Source of the DNA: SMTZ1-83 sp048884925 | Lineage (GTDB): Archaea; Asgardarchaeota; Thorarchaeia; Thorarchaeales; Thorarchaeaceae | Assembly (NCBI GenBank): GCA_048884925.1 | Contig: JBHLQK010000011.1 | Span: 1 to 29,325 of the forward strand | Reading direction: 5' to 3' | Length of the DNA stretch: 29,325 bases | Shown: in pieces, positions 23,829 through 29,325 of the stretch | Layout: each line of letters starts with the position of its first letter | Position numbering within the stretch: position 1 is the first letter of the stretch | Translations under genes and position numbers: made by a program | Notes under the pieces: model-generated | Told to the model about the DNA's origin: nothing | Seen by the model: only the letters and a program-made list of their open reading frames with translations | Database searches by the model: none

Positions 23829-24209
23829 ATGTCAAAGAAATGGATACAGACCGATGATTGGAAGAACGAGAAGCATGTGCCTTCAATTGATATAAAGAAA
23901 GTTGAGGATGGGAAGGCCTACGTCAAAGTAAAGGTTGGCAAAGAGATTCCTCATCCTAACACAACTGCACATCACATCAAGTGGTGCGATCTCTTCTTCT
24001 GGCCGGATGGAGCTAAATTCCCCGTGGAGATTGGATATTGTACGTTTGATCACCATGGAGAGTCTGCTGAGGGCCCTGACAGTAGTGGCATCTATAGCGA
24101 GCCAGTTGCCAAGTTCGTCTTCAAGACTAGCAAACCAGGCACGCTAATGGCTACCGCATCCTGCAATATACATGGCCTCTGGAAGAGTGAGGCAGAGCTA
24201 AAGCTCTGA
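23829..24209 (+). CDS. sorA: Superoxide reductase (class II, neelaredoxin type)
   Basis: 126 residues of the desulfoferrodoxin C-terminal domain alone. Iron ligands: His16 in EKHVPSID (with Glu14 as the open sixth ligand), His42 in PHPN, His48 in TTAHHIKW, then Cys112 and His115 in SCNIHGLW. There is no N-terminal desulforedoxin Fe(Cys)4 domain, so it is the 1Fe neelaredoxin form. It reduces superoxide to hydrogen peroxide using rubredoxin or similar donors; the rubrerythrin-like protein at 19578 could handle the peroxide. ATG preceded by GGGAGGAAAGCC. Confidence 0.95.
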   Translation: MSKKWIQTDDWKNEKHVPSIDIKKVEDGKAYVKVKVGKEIPHPNTTAHHIKWCDLFFWPDGAKFPVEIGYCTFDHHGESAEGPDSSGIYSEPVAKFVFKTSKPGTLMATASCNIHGLWKSEAELKL

Positions 24210-24233
24210 GGCCGCATCCATTCCTGTGGTGCC

Positions 24234-24267
24234 GGATTTGGCCTGCTTTTTAAGTGGGCCAAAATCC
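24234..24267. terminator. Hairpin terminator candidate between convergent genes
   Basis: Arms GGATTTGGCC (24234-24243) and GGCCAAAATCC (24257-24267) pair over 10 bp with one bulged base. The loop contains TTTTT and the right flank is T-rich (TTCTTTTATT). It lies between superoxide reductase and the convergent VOC pseudogene, so it could act in both directions. Confidence 0.5.
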
Positions 24268-24283
24268 ATTCTTTTATTCCCGC

Positions 24284-24676
24284 CTATTTCGTTCTACACT
24301 GCGAGAGTTGAATCAAATTGCCTTCGGGGTCTTGAAACGTGGCATAATGAGAAGCACCTTCAGCTTGGAATTTGTCTTCTCCAATGAATTAGACACCTCG
24401 TGATTCCAGTTCTTGAATCACAGATTGGATATCATTCACCCTGAATGGAGCCATGATTGACTACTCTTCTCCTGAAGATGGTTCTAATGCAAACCGCGTT
24501 AGTGGTCTGTCATCATTGAAGCGAAACTCCAGCCAAGACATATCATCGGTCTTGAACCCAGCCTCCAATCCTAGAACATCCCGAAACCACTGAACCACGA
24601 TGCCAAGGTCTTTTGAGTGTATGACGACGACAACAATTCCAGCTATCAGTTTGGGACTGGATTTCCTAAACTACAT
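24284..24676 (-). pseudogene. VOC (glyoxalase/bleomycin resistance-like) pseudogene with two in-frame stops
   Basis: One uninterrupted minus-strand frame reads like a full VOC domain: IAGIVVVVIHSKDLGIVVQW and FRDVLGLEAGF, then SWLEFRFND, MAPFRVNDI, ELESRGV, and the ending YATFQDPEGNLIQLSQ. It is broken by TAG (24461-24463, after SSGEE) and TAA (24389-24391, after ESRGV). No frameshift is needed. No ATG is present at the expected start, where the codons read CTG ATA. Both stops could come from Glu codons by one change each (the normal motif is GVEF), so this is a recently inactivated gene rather than a recoding case. It follows directly on the OB-fold-like gene. Confidence 0.82.
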
Positions 24677-24899
24677 CTGCACCCCAAATCGTAGTTCCAT
24701 CGGTCACGCCGCTTACAGTCACGCGCTTTCCCAGCACAGCGGCGAATTTTCCACTATCAAAGTCAGGAGATACAGCCTCCCAAGGCATTATGGCGGAGAG
24801 TTTGTACTCGGTGCCGTTATCCATCGTAACCATATAGTAGTCGCGTATCTTTGACATCAGGCCAGTGACGGTTATCTCCTTTAGAGAGTTGCTCAACAC
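24666..24899 (-). CDS. Small OB-fold-like protein
   Basis: 77 residues with a strand pattern typical of small OB folds: EITVTGLMSKIRDYYMVTMD, then EYKLSAIMP and a final GKRVTVSGVTDGTTIWGADV. No metal site or signal peptide. A nucleic-acid or ligand-binding role is possible but not shown. Starts GTG 24899 or TTG 24896, with GGGGTGA just upstream. It is divergent from the microprotein operon and shares with it a promoter region carrying a palindrome. Confidence 0.6.
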   Translation of the reverse strand: MLSNSLKEITVTGLMSKIRDYYMVTMDNGTEYKLSAIMPWEAVSPDFDSGKFAAVLGKRVTVSGVTDGTTIWGADVV

Positions 24900-24919
24900 T
24901 CTTCACCCCAATCATAGTA

Positions 24920-24974
24920 GTCACAATTTGTGACTCAATTCTGTGACCTTTAGTTGTGGCTCTGCATTATATAC
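24920..24974. promoter_or_regulatory. Divergent promoter with operator-like palindrome
   Basis: GTCACAATTTGTGAC (24920-24934) is an inverted repeat with 7-bp arms around one base, and another half-site, TGTGACC, follows at 24942-24948. TTATATAC at 24967-24974 is a good TATA box for the rightward microproteins (ATG at 25006). The palindrome falls between the two starts, where a dimeric regulator could control both the OB-fold-like gene and the microproteins. Confidence 0.55.
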
Positions 24975-25005
24975 TCATTCTGTGTGTTATTTCTTGTGAA
25001 ACATC

Positions 25006-25113
25006 ATGGCTCTGGCTAATAATTCTCGGAAGTCATCTGTAAAGAAGAAAACGAAGATAGTGAGAGCAATCTCCACGGACGGCATCGGATTTGCATACGC
25101 ATTTCGGAGGTGA
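25006..25113 (+). CDS. Basic microprotein, 35 residues (paralogue of the next)
   Basis: ATG 25006 to TGA 25111-25113. The peptide starts MALANNSRKSSVKKKTK and ends ISTDGIGFAYAFRR. It is very basic in its first half and has an amphipathic, aromatic end. It lies 32 bases after a good TATA box, so the message has a very short leader with only TGTGAAACATC before the ATG. Its last codons (CGG AGG TGA) form the ribosome site GGAGGTGA of the next gene. The closing motif IST..I..AY.FRR recurs in the next peptide, which argues for real protein-coding sequence. Family unknown. Confidence 0.65.
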   Translation: MALANNSRKSSVKKKTKIVRAISTDGIGFAYAFRR

Positions 25114-25117
25114 TAGC

Positions 25118-25207
25118 ATGGCAATAGCTAAGAAAACAACTCAGAAGAAGCAGATCAGAAGAAAGATCTCCACTCGTGCTATAGCATATGCATACTTCAG
25201 GAGGTAG
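25118..25207 (+). CDS. Basic microprotein, 29 residues (paralogue of the preceding)
   Basis: ATG 25118 to TAG 25205-25207, starting four bases after the previous stop, with ribosome site GGAGGTGA formed by the end of the previous gene. The peptide starts MAIAKKTTQKKQIRRK and ends ISTRAIAYAYFRR. The end aligns with the previous peptide (IST, aromatic AY, final FRR), so the two arose by duplication. Highly cationic with an aromatic amphipathic end; nucleic-acid or membrane binding is conceivable. Its own end (AGG AGG TAG) in turn provides a ribosome site for the next ORF. Confidence 0.68.
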   Translation: MAIAKKTTQKKQIRRKISTRAIAYAYFRR

Positions 25208-25213
25208 ATTGTA

Positions 25214-25330
25214 ATGATACAAAGCTATGCTTGCACTCATTCTAACTCCAAAGATTCTATTTTATGTAACGACAAGACAGACAGCCGTTGTCATACTCTC
25301 AAGGAAGTCCTCATGTTGGAAGCTGCATGA
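25214..25330 (+). CDS. Candidate Cys/His-containing microprotein, 38 residues
   Basis: ATG 25214 lies eight bases after AGGAGGT, and the frame runs to TGA 25328-25330. The peptide opens MIQSYACTHSNSKDS and has Cys7, His9, Cys18, Cys26 and His27, enough for one metal site. It does not resemble the two basic peptides upstream but is joined to them by a six-base gap. No family recognised; the ribosome site is the main evidence. Confidence 0.45.
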   Translation: MIQSYACTHSNSKDSILCNDKTDSRCHTLKEVLMLEAA

Positions 25331-25372
25331 GCGCTTCCTCTAATACTACTTCTAAATGACTCAAGAATGAAA

Positions 25373-25969
25373 TTACGCTCGCTGAATCCATTTGACCAGT
25401 TCAGCAGTCATGACATTCTCTTTCATGAACTCATCTCGGTAGTTTGATTCTTTGAACTGCAACCAAATATGACGGAAGCCTCCGTCAAAGCCTATTATCT
25501 TGACAGAATTCTCCACAGGTCCGGGACGGAAAAGCACATACGTAATAGACAAAAAAGTTCCAAAAATACCAACTGCGAAGAATAGCCACGGACTCAAACG
25601 ACCTGCGCTCCAGAGCTGGTTGCCAAATGTCAGTAATGCTAGAATTAAGTACGCTAGGGCCAGTCCATCAAAGACAATGCAGTACGATTTGTATTGCCCA
25701 GCACCTTCATCAGTTAAGTAATGATTTTCACAGACTGGAATATAGAGAGTTTTTTTGATGGGGGCAATTGAGTTATTTTGTTGGCGGCCATAATAGCTGG
25801 GCATATAGTCCATAGATGGGCGTAGTGATTTGTATTGGTTTGGAATCACTGTGAGGGGCATAATGTCTTCGGCGGAAGCACCACAGACAGGGCAAATTCT
25901 TGGAAACTTCATCTTTTCTGTGTCTGCCCTAACAATTGGTTTATCGAAGACTACTCTCTTAGGACTCAT
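25373..25969 (-). CDS. Membrane protein with N-terminal CxxC/CxxH metal site
   Basis: 198 residues. A soluble N-terminal part carries ICPVCG (Cys26, Cys29) and VCENH (Cys80, His83), probably one zinc site. Two membrane helices follow at about 97-116 and 128-147, then a cytoplasmic-looking domain of 50 residues. No enzyme motif is seen. No ribosome site is visible before ATG 25969. It is the last of three membrane protein genes in the same direction (the next one upstream ends 73 bases away). Function unknown. Confidence 0.7.
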   Translation of the reverse strand: MSPKRVVFDKPIVRADTEKMKFPRICPVCGASAEDIMPLTVIPNQYKSLRPSMDYMPSYYGRQQNNSIAPIKKTLYIPVCENHYLTDEGAGQYKSYCIVFDGLALAYLILALLTFGNQLWSAGRLSPWLFFAVGIFGTFLSITYVLFRPGPVENSVKIIGFDGGFRHIWLQFKESNYRDEFMKENVMTAELVKWIQRA

Positions 25970-26042
25970 TCTTGGAGATCAACCTTCGATGTTGAAAGCA
26001 TCATCTTTCTCTAAGAGTCTGTCGAAAAGAGTAATTCGAGCT

Positions 26043-26756
26043 CTATTCATTACTAGATTGAGAGAGCGGCTCTGGAAAGATGAACCTAGAGTCGATAAGA
26101 GGGCATAGGATATCCCTAAAGCCCGGACACTTACTCCATCTCATATCATACTCACATGCTTTGCACTCCTTCTCAATCTCGACAATCCTTCGATATCCCA
26201 AAACAGCGACTACTGCAAGATAGAGTGTGAGAATGAGCGCAAACTTGAGCTCTAGATTAGATGTTAGACTATCTGCAAGAAGAATCGCCCAGCTGATACA
26301 AGCAAAGGACGAGCCAAGAATCAGTTTGGAGATAACTTTGAGTTTCTTGCTATCCGTTAGATGCAGGGCACTCATCACAAACGACACCAGCACGAAGAAA
26401 GCTCCACCCCAGAAAAGATAGGATCTGTCAATCATGAAAGGGACAGCAATCGATGAAACAATGAGTAGACCCAATGCCATGAAGAAAGAGAGTGAGTTGA
26501 AGAAACAGCCGATACACCACTTTCTTCCTCTCAGTGTGAATAGATGACCCTCATACACGGAGCAAAATGGATGGTGTGATGACAGAAGAGGCCCAACTAC
26601 TCTTAGGAATTTCAATGGTTGGCGGAGAATGAGTCCCCTATTGAACCGCAGACGTCCTCTCTGTTCGTCCAAGAGGACTTCCTCACAGGGAGTCTTCTCT
26701 GATTCTCCGCCTTCCTCTTCCATCACCATTCTACTTCCAGAATCCCGGAAATCCAA
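26043..26756 (-). CDS. DUF2085-like membrane protein with Cys/His motifs
   Basis: 237 residues. After an acidic N-terminal tail comes the metal-like motif HHPFC (61-65), then His71 and CIGC (81-84), directly before four membrane helices (about 86-108, 113-132, 142-162, 168-187). A second Cys cluster lies in the C-terminal tail (CKAC 198-201, Cys210, Cys218). The HxxxC...CxxC-then-helices order resembles DUF2085 membrane proteins, whose function is unknown. Start TTG 26756; ATG 26729 or 26723 are possible. It is eight bases from the next gene upstream, so they are in one operon. Confidence 0.7.
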   Translation of the reverse strand: MDFRDSGSRMVMEEEGGESEKTPCEEVLLDEQRGRLRFNRGLILRQPLKFLRVVGPLLSSHHPFCSVYEGHLFTLRGRKWCIGCFFNSLSFFMALGLLIVSSIAVPFMIDRSYLFWGGAFFVLVSFVMSALHLTDSKKLKVISKLILGSSFACISWAILLADSLTSNLELKFALILTLYLAVVAVLGYRRIVEIEKECKACEYDMRWSKCPGFRDILCPLIDSRFIFPEPLSQSSNE

Positions 26757-26764
26757 TCCTTATT

Positions 26765-27142
26765 CTATGGCAATGGGAGGAATGGTATCAGGTCGATGAG
26801 TGCGGCTATTCCACCGAAGAACAGGATCATGATGAGTAATGCGATAGCTAGTGAAACTATTGCTGCAAGAATCCAAGCAATTATTGCGCCACCCCATCCC
26901 ACTTCATGTCTTAGCTTGATGATATACAGAGCAATAATGCATCCTAGACATGGAATGAACGCTGTCAGTATACTCATCAGGATAGCTGTTATCGCCACAG
27001 AAAAGAATTCGGTATTCGTACCATTTACGTACCTTAGGGCCCATCCAAGTATGAGAATACTGATTATGATCATAGTGATAACAAAAAGAACTAGAAAGCC
27101 CACCATGGCCAAGATTATATCTATAATCCATTCGAACTGCAT
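26765..27142 (-). CDS. Small multi-spanning membrane protein
   Basis: 125 residues, nearly all hydrophobic, with three to four membrane helices (about 7-34, 46-76, 82-108, with a short hydrophobic end). A single polar loop (YVNGTNTEF) and a Cys pair (CLGC, about 65-68) are the only marked features. No known family or function. ATG 27142 with GGAG nine bases upstream and an AT-rich AGTATATCA near 27165. First gene of the three-gene membrane protein group. Confidence 0.65.
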   Translation of the reverse strand: MQFEWIIDIILAMVGFLVLFVITMIIISILILGWALRYVNGTNTEFFSVAITAILMSILTAFIPCLGCIIALYIIKLRHEVGWGGAIIAWILAAIVSLAIALLIMILFFGGIAALIDLIPFLPLP

Positions 27143-27254
27143 TCTACAATCTCCACATATGATATACTGGAATTCGTGAATTACCTAGATAAAAGCGTAC
27201 TGAGTGACTAGGCAGGGCAGGATTCATAACAGAAACAGGATTCCCTTCGGATTC

Positions 27255-27824
27255 ATGTACTACGGTGAGAAAGTCAAGCTTCGCGCATTGGAGATGTCGG
27301 ACCTAGACAACATAATGAAAGGCTGGAACAACTTCGAGATGCGCCGGTTTCTAGCACATGCAATGCCCATGTCTCAGAATGCGGAGAGAGAGTGGCTAGA
27401 AAGAGCTACAAAGGCAAAGCCCTGGCAGGATGGAAACATAGTTCTAGCCATTGAAGACAAGAGGACTGGAGAGTTTCTTGGGACCGTTAGCCTGTTTGAT
27501 ATTAGTAAGCAAATGCAGAGGGCTGAGTTTGGTATCGCTATTCACAACCCAAATAACTTCGGCAAAGGCTATGGCACAGATGCTACCAAGGTCATGCTAT
27601 GGATTGGTTTCCAGGTCTTGGGTCTCAACAGCATCTACCTCTACACAGCATCATATAATGAGCGTGGTCGGAAGACCTACGAAAAAGCTGGATTCAAGAT
27701 AATCGGCGACTTCAGACAGGCGGTCTTTATGGAGGGTCAGTTTCACGATCTCATCGCTATGGACATTCTCAAGGAGGAGTTTCTAGAGATGTATCCCCCT
27801 GGCAAAGTCGTCGGAGAAGCGTAG
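27255..27824 (+). CDS. GNAT acetyltransferase of the RimJ/RimL type
   Basis: 189 residues from ATG 27255 (MYYGEKVKLRALEMSDLD, the normal opening of this family); the frame can be extended to 27204 but the added residues look unlike protein of this family. The acetyl-CoA loop is NNFGKGYGTDATKVML, preceded by the strand AEFGIAIHN and followed by YNERGRKTYEKAGF, all typical of RimJ/RimL and related N-acetyltransferases. The acceptor (ribosomal protein N-terminus, small amine or amino acid) cannot be assigned. It converges with the GlcF-type gene, with only two bases between them. Confidence 0.88.
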   Translation: MYYGEKVKLRALEMSDLDNIMKGWNNFEMRRFLAHAMPMSQNAEREWLERATKAKPWQDGNIVLAIEDKRTGEFLGTVSLFDISKQMQRAEFGIAIHNPNNFGKGYGTDATKVMLWIGFQVLGLNSIYLYTASYNERGRKTYEKAGFKIIGDFRQAVFMEGQFHDLIAMDILKEEFLEMYPPGKVVGEA

Positions 27825-27826
27825 CA

Positions 27827-28954
27827 TCACAGTTGGTTTGCTATCAGCGACTCAATAGTTCTAACCTCAATATCTGCGTCAATTGACTTAGCACCGTCTG
27901 AGAGATTTCGAAGACAGAATGGACAAGCTGTGACGAGGATACTTGCTCCTGTAGATTTGGCCTCTTTGACTCGGTGTGCTGCCACTGCTATCGCGTCATC
28001 TGGCCGACCGCTTCTAAAGCCCCCACCAGCTCCACAGCACTTGCTGAATTTCCTATTCCATTCCATCTCGACCAATTCCACTCTGGGAATGGCACTCAAA
28101 ATCCTTCGAGGTTCATCATAGACTCCAGCATGTCTTCCCAGATGACAAGGGTCATGATAAGTGACCTTTGCATCAAGTGGTTGAAGGTTCAATCTTCCAT
28201 CTGAAATGAGCCGTTCAATAAGCTGAACACTGTGGATAACTGGGAATGTATCTTCTTCCTCTAGGAGTAATGGGTAATAGTGAGAGAACATTCTATAGCA
28301 TCCAGCACAAGATGCCAAGACTTTCTGCTCTTTTTCCTTCAACATCCTGGCAACACTCAGAGCCTGTTCTTGTGCCTGTTTCTGATCACCTACTCGATAG
28401 GCTGGCGACCCACAGCAGATATTCTCAGAGATTACTCTAAACGAGATATTTGCTGACCTTAGAATGTGCAAAACGTCTGTGATATATTCCTGTTCTCGAT
28501 ACAGCTCTGTGCAGCCCAAGAATAATGTGTAATCAGCGGTTTCAGCATTTTGTTCCGGGACACTCTTCAAGAAGGTTCTGGCTTTTTCTCGGTCTTCTGC
28601 ATATGGATTACCAGATTCTCTTGTTCGGTCGCTGATTTGCTTGTAGCCTTCCGGGAGTGAGATGTCCGAATCGAACAGCACTCCCTTCATTTCCTGAATA
28701 GCAGAACTCTGCTCATACCCACATGCAACATCACAGAGACCACAGCTGGTACAAGCGAATATCCTCTCGGCCATGACATCATCGGGCTCTAGTTTTCCAT
28801 TGAGCCAATGATATAGCATTGTTATCTTGCCCTTTGCGGAATAACTGTCAAGTTTGAGTTGAGAGTAAGCTGGGCAGCTCTCTCTGCATAGTCCACAGCG
28901 AACATGCATGCAAGCCCGGGCCCACTCATCATACTTCTTGAGGCGTTCAACCAT
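27827..28954 (-). CDS. GlcF/HdrD-like iron-sulfur protein with two CCG domains
   Basis: 375 residues. Two 4Fe-4S clusters near the N-terminus: Cys15, Cys20, Cys23, Cys27 (CGLCRESCP) and Cys68, Cys71, Cys74, Cys78 (CTSCGLCDVAC). Two CCG domains follow: ICCGSP with CAGC, then DPCHLGRH with KCCGAGGG and CPFC. This is the layout of glycolate/lactate dehydrogenase subunit GlcF and of HdrD-type proteins. Its ATG overlaps the stop of the FAD-linked gene upstream (TGATG), showing translational coupling and pointing to a two-subunit 2-hydroxyacid dehydrogenase that passes electrons from FAD to a membrane carrier. Substrate (glycolate, D-lactate or other) not decidable. Confidence 0.9.
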   Translation of the reverse strand: MVERLKKYDEWARACMHVRCGLCRESCPAYSQLKLDSYSAKGKITMLYHWLNGKLEPDDVMAERIFACTSCGLCDVACGYEQSSAIQEMKGVLFDSDISLPEGYKQISDRTRESGNPYAEDREKARTFLKSVPEQNAETADYTLFLGCTELYREQEYITDVLHILRSANISFRVISENICCGSPAYRVGDQKQAQEQALSVARMLKEKEQKVLASCAGCYRMFSHYYPLLLEEEDTFPVIHSVQLIERLISDGRLNLQPLDAKVTYHDPCHLGRHAGVYDEPRRILSAIPRVELVEMEWNRKFSKCCGAGGGFRSGRPDDAIAVAAHRVKEAKSTGASILVTACPFCLRNLSDGAKSIDADIEVRTIESLIANQL

Positions 28955-29325
28955 CAGTCAAACCCCCTCTGCCCGCGGTTCAAGATATTATTCGGATCTA
29001 CTAGTGATTTAATGCCAGTAAGCAACTCCCATGCGTCACCAAGCTGCGTTCTCACCCATGGGGCGGATCTTAAGCCCACTCCATTGGCATTGGAAACACT
29101 GCCCCCTATCTCAATCGCTCGCTGGTACATCTTCTCCTTGAACTCGAACCACTTCTCTATCTCACGTGGAACTCTTGTGTCGATTGGGACACTGAAATAG
29201 ATGCAGAATGGTATCGGTCCTCTGGGACCAGCCACTATGAATGCGCCAAAGTCGATATCGACCCACCCGAATTCCTTCTTGAGGTCATCGCAGTAGTCAC
29301 TGTATTCCTGAAACCTGCTCAAAGG
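28954..29325 (-). CDS. FAD-linked oxidase (GlcD-like) C-terminal part, gene cut by window edge
   Basis: The frame is open to the last base, so the TTG at 29322 is not a demonstrated start and most of the gene lies outside. The visible 122 residues match the FAD-oxidase C-terminal domain: a conserved ending GIKSLVDPNNILNRGQ, preceded by GGSVSNANGVG. In full-length GlcD the N-terminal half holds the FAD-binding domain, not seen here. The stop codon overlaps the ATG of the GlcF-type subunit by one base. Confidence 0.85.
   Translation of the reverse strand, partial: PLSRFQEYSDYCDDLKKEFGWVDIDFGAFIVAGPRGPIPFCIYFSVPIDTRVPREIEKWFEFKEKMYQRAIEIGGSVSNANGVGLRSAPWVRTQLGDAWELLTGIKSLVDPNNILNRGQRGFD

Noticed and set aside
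24389..24463. Stop-codon recoding (pyrrolysine or selenocysteine) in the VOC frame
   Set aside because: Both TAG and TAA occur, no recoding element is seen, and there is no start codon; decay is simpler.
25016..25240. Minus-strand 74-codon frame across the microprotein region
   Set aside because: Its sequence is Ser/Leu/Cys-rich without ribosome site, and the plus-strand frames have TATA box, ribosome sites and mutual similarity.

Overview
The window is archaeal, most plausibly from an Asgard archaeon of the Thorarchaeota type (inference; the lineage is not provable from 29 kb). Supporting signs are a geranylgeranyl-reductase family flavoprotein, an AfpA-type archaeoflavoprotein next to a Mer-like F420 enzyme, a Mig-type mismatch glycosylase, superoxide reductase, short genes with archaeal TATA boxes, GGAGG/GGTGA ribosome sites with frequent TTG and GTG starts, and large Lrp-like double-HTH regulators. 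There is no rRNA, no recognisable tRNA, no CRISPR array and no intact insertion sequence.

Layout. 1-1144 (+): the 3' part of an unknown helical protein, then a protein matching only the non-catalytic N-terminal half of TnpB. 1150-4377 (-): a seven-bladed WD40 protein, a membrane-anchored M28/glutaminyl-cyclase-like metallohydrolase and a GGR-family FAD protein. 4454-7237 (-): two DNA methyltransferases of different motif order in tandem, then a nucleoside phosphorylase. 7316-8014: small zinc-ribbon proteins. 8026-10617 (-): an Eis-like acetyltransferase, a T/G-mismatch-type DNA glycosylase and AfpA; a Mer-like enzyme diverges at 10690. 11708-14277 (-): two large paired HTH regulators. 14278-15500: a gene-poor stretch with a large inverted repeat, several very small ORFs and a possible structured RNA. 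15504-19046 (+): MFS transporter, endonuclease III, seryl-tRNA synthetase. 19065-21414: an orphan protein, a rubrerythrin-like diiron protein and a large orphan protein. 21597-24209: an ECF S-component divergent from a threonine-synthase-like/PadR fusion, then superoxide reductase. 24284-25330: a VOC pseudogene, a small OB-fold-like protein and a tandem set of three microproteins. 25373-27142 (-): three membrane proteins, two with Cys/His metal sites. 27255-29325: a RimJ-like acetyltransferase and a GlcF/GlcD-type iron-sulfur/FAD oxidoreductase pair cut by the right edge.

The most striking point is the protein at 22251-23744. It is a full fold-type II PLP enzyme (threonine synthase family) with a zinc ribbon in front and a PadR winged helix behind. 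The Schiff-base lysine is replaced by isoleucine while the other pocket motifs remain. It faces a vitamin-type ECF transporter S-component across a promoter with a perfect 14-bp palindrome. I infer a ligand-sensing pseudoenzyme repressor, analogous to but unrelated to MocR/PdxR regulators. Second is a compact operon of coupled microproteins at 25006-25330, two of which are paralogues of 35 and 29 residues. Third is the RuvC-less TnpB-like protein at 602-1144.
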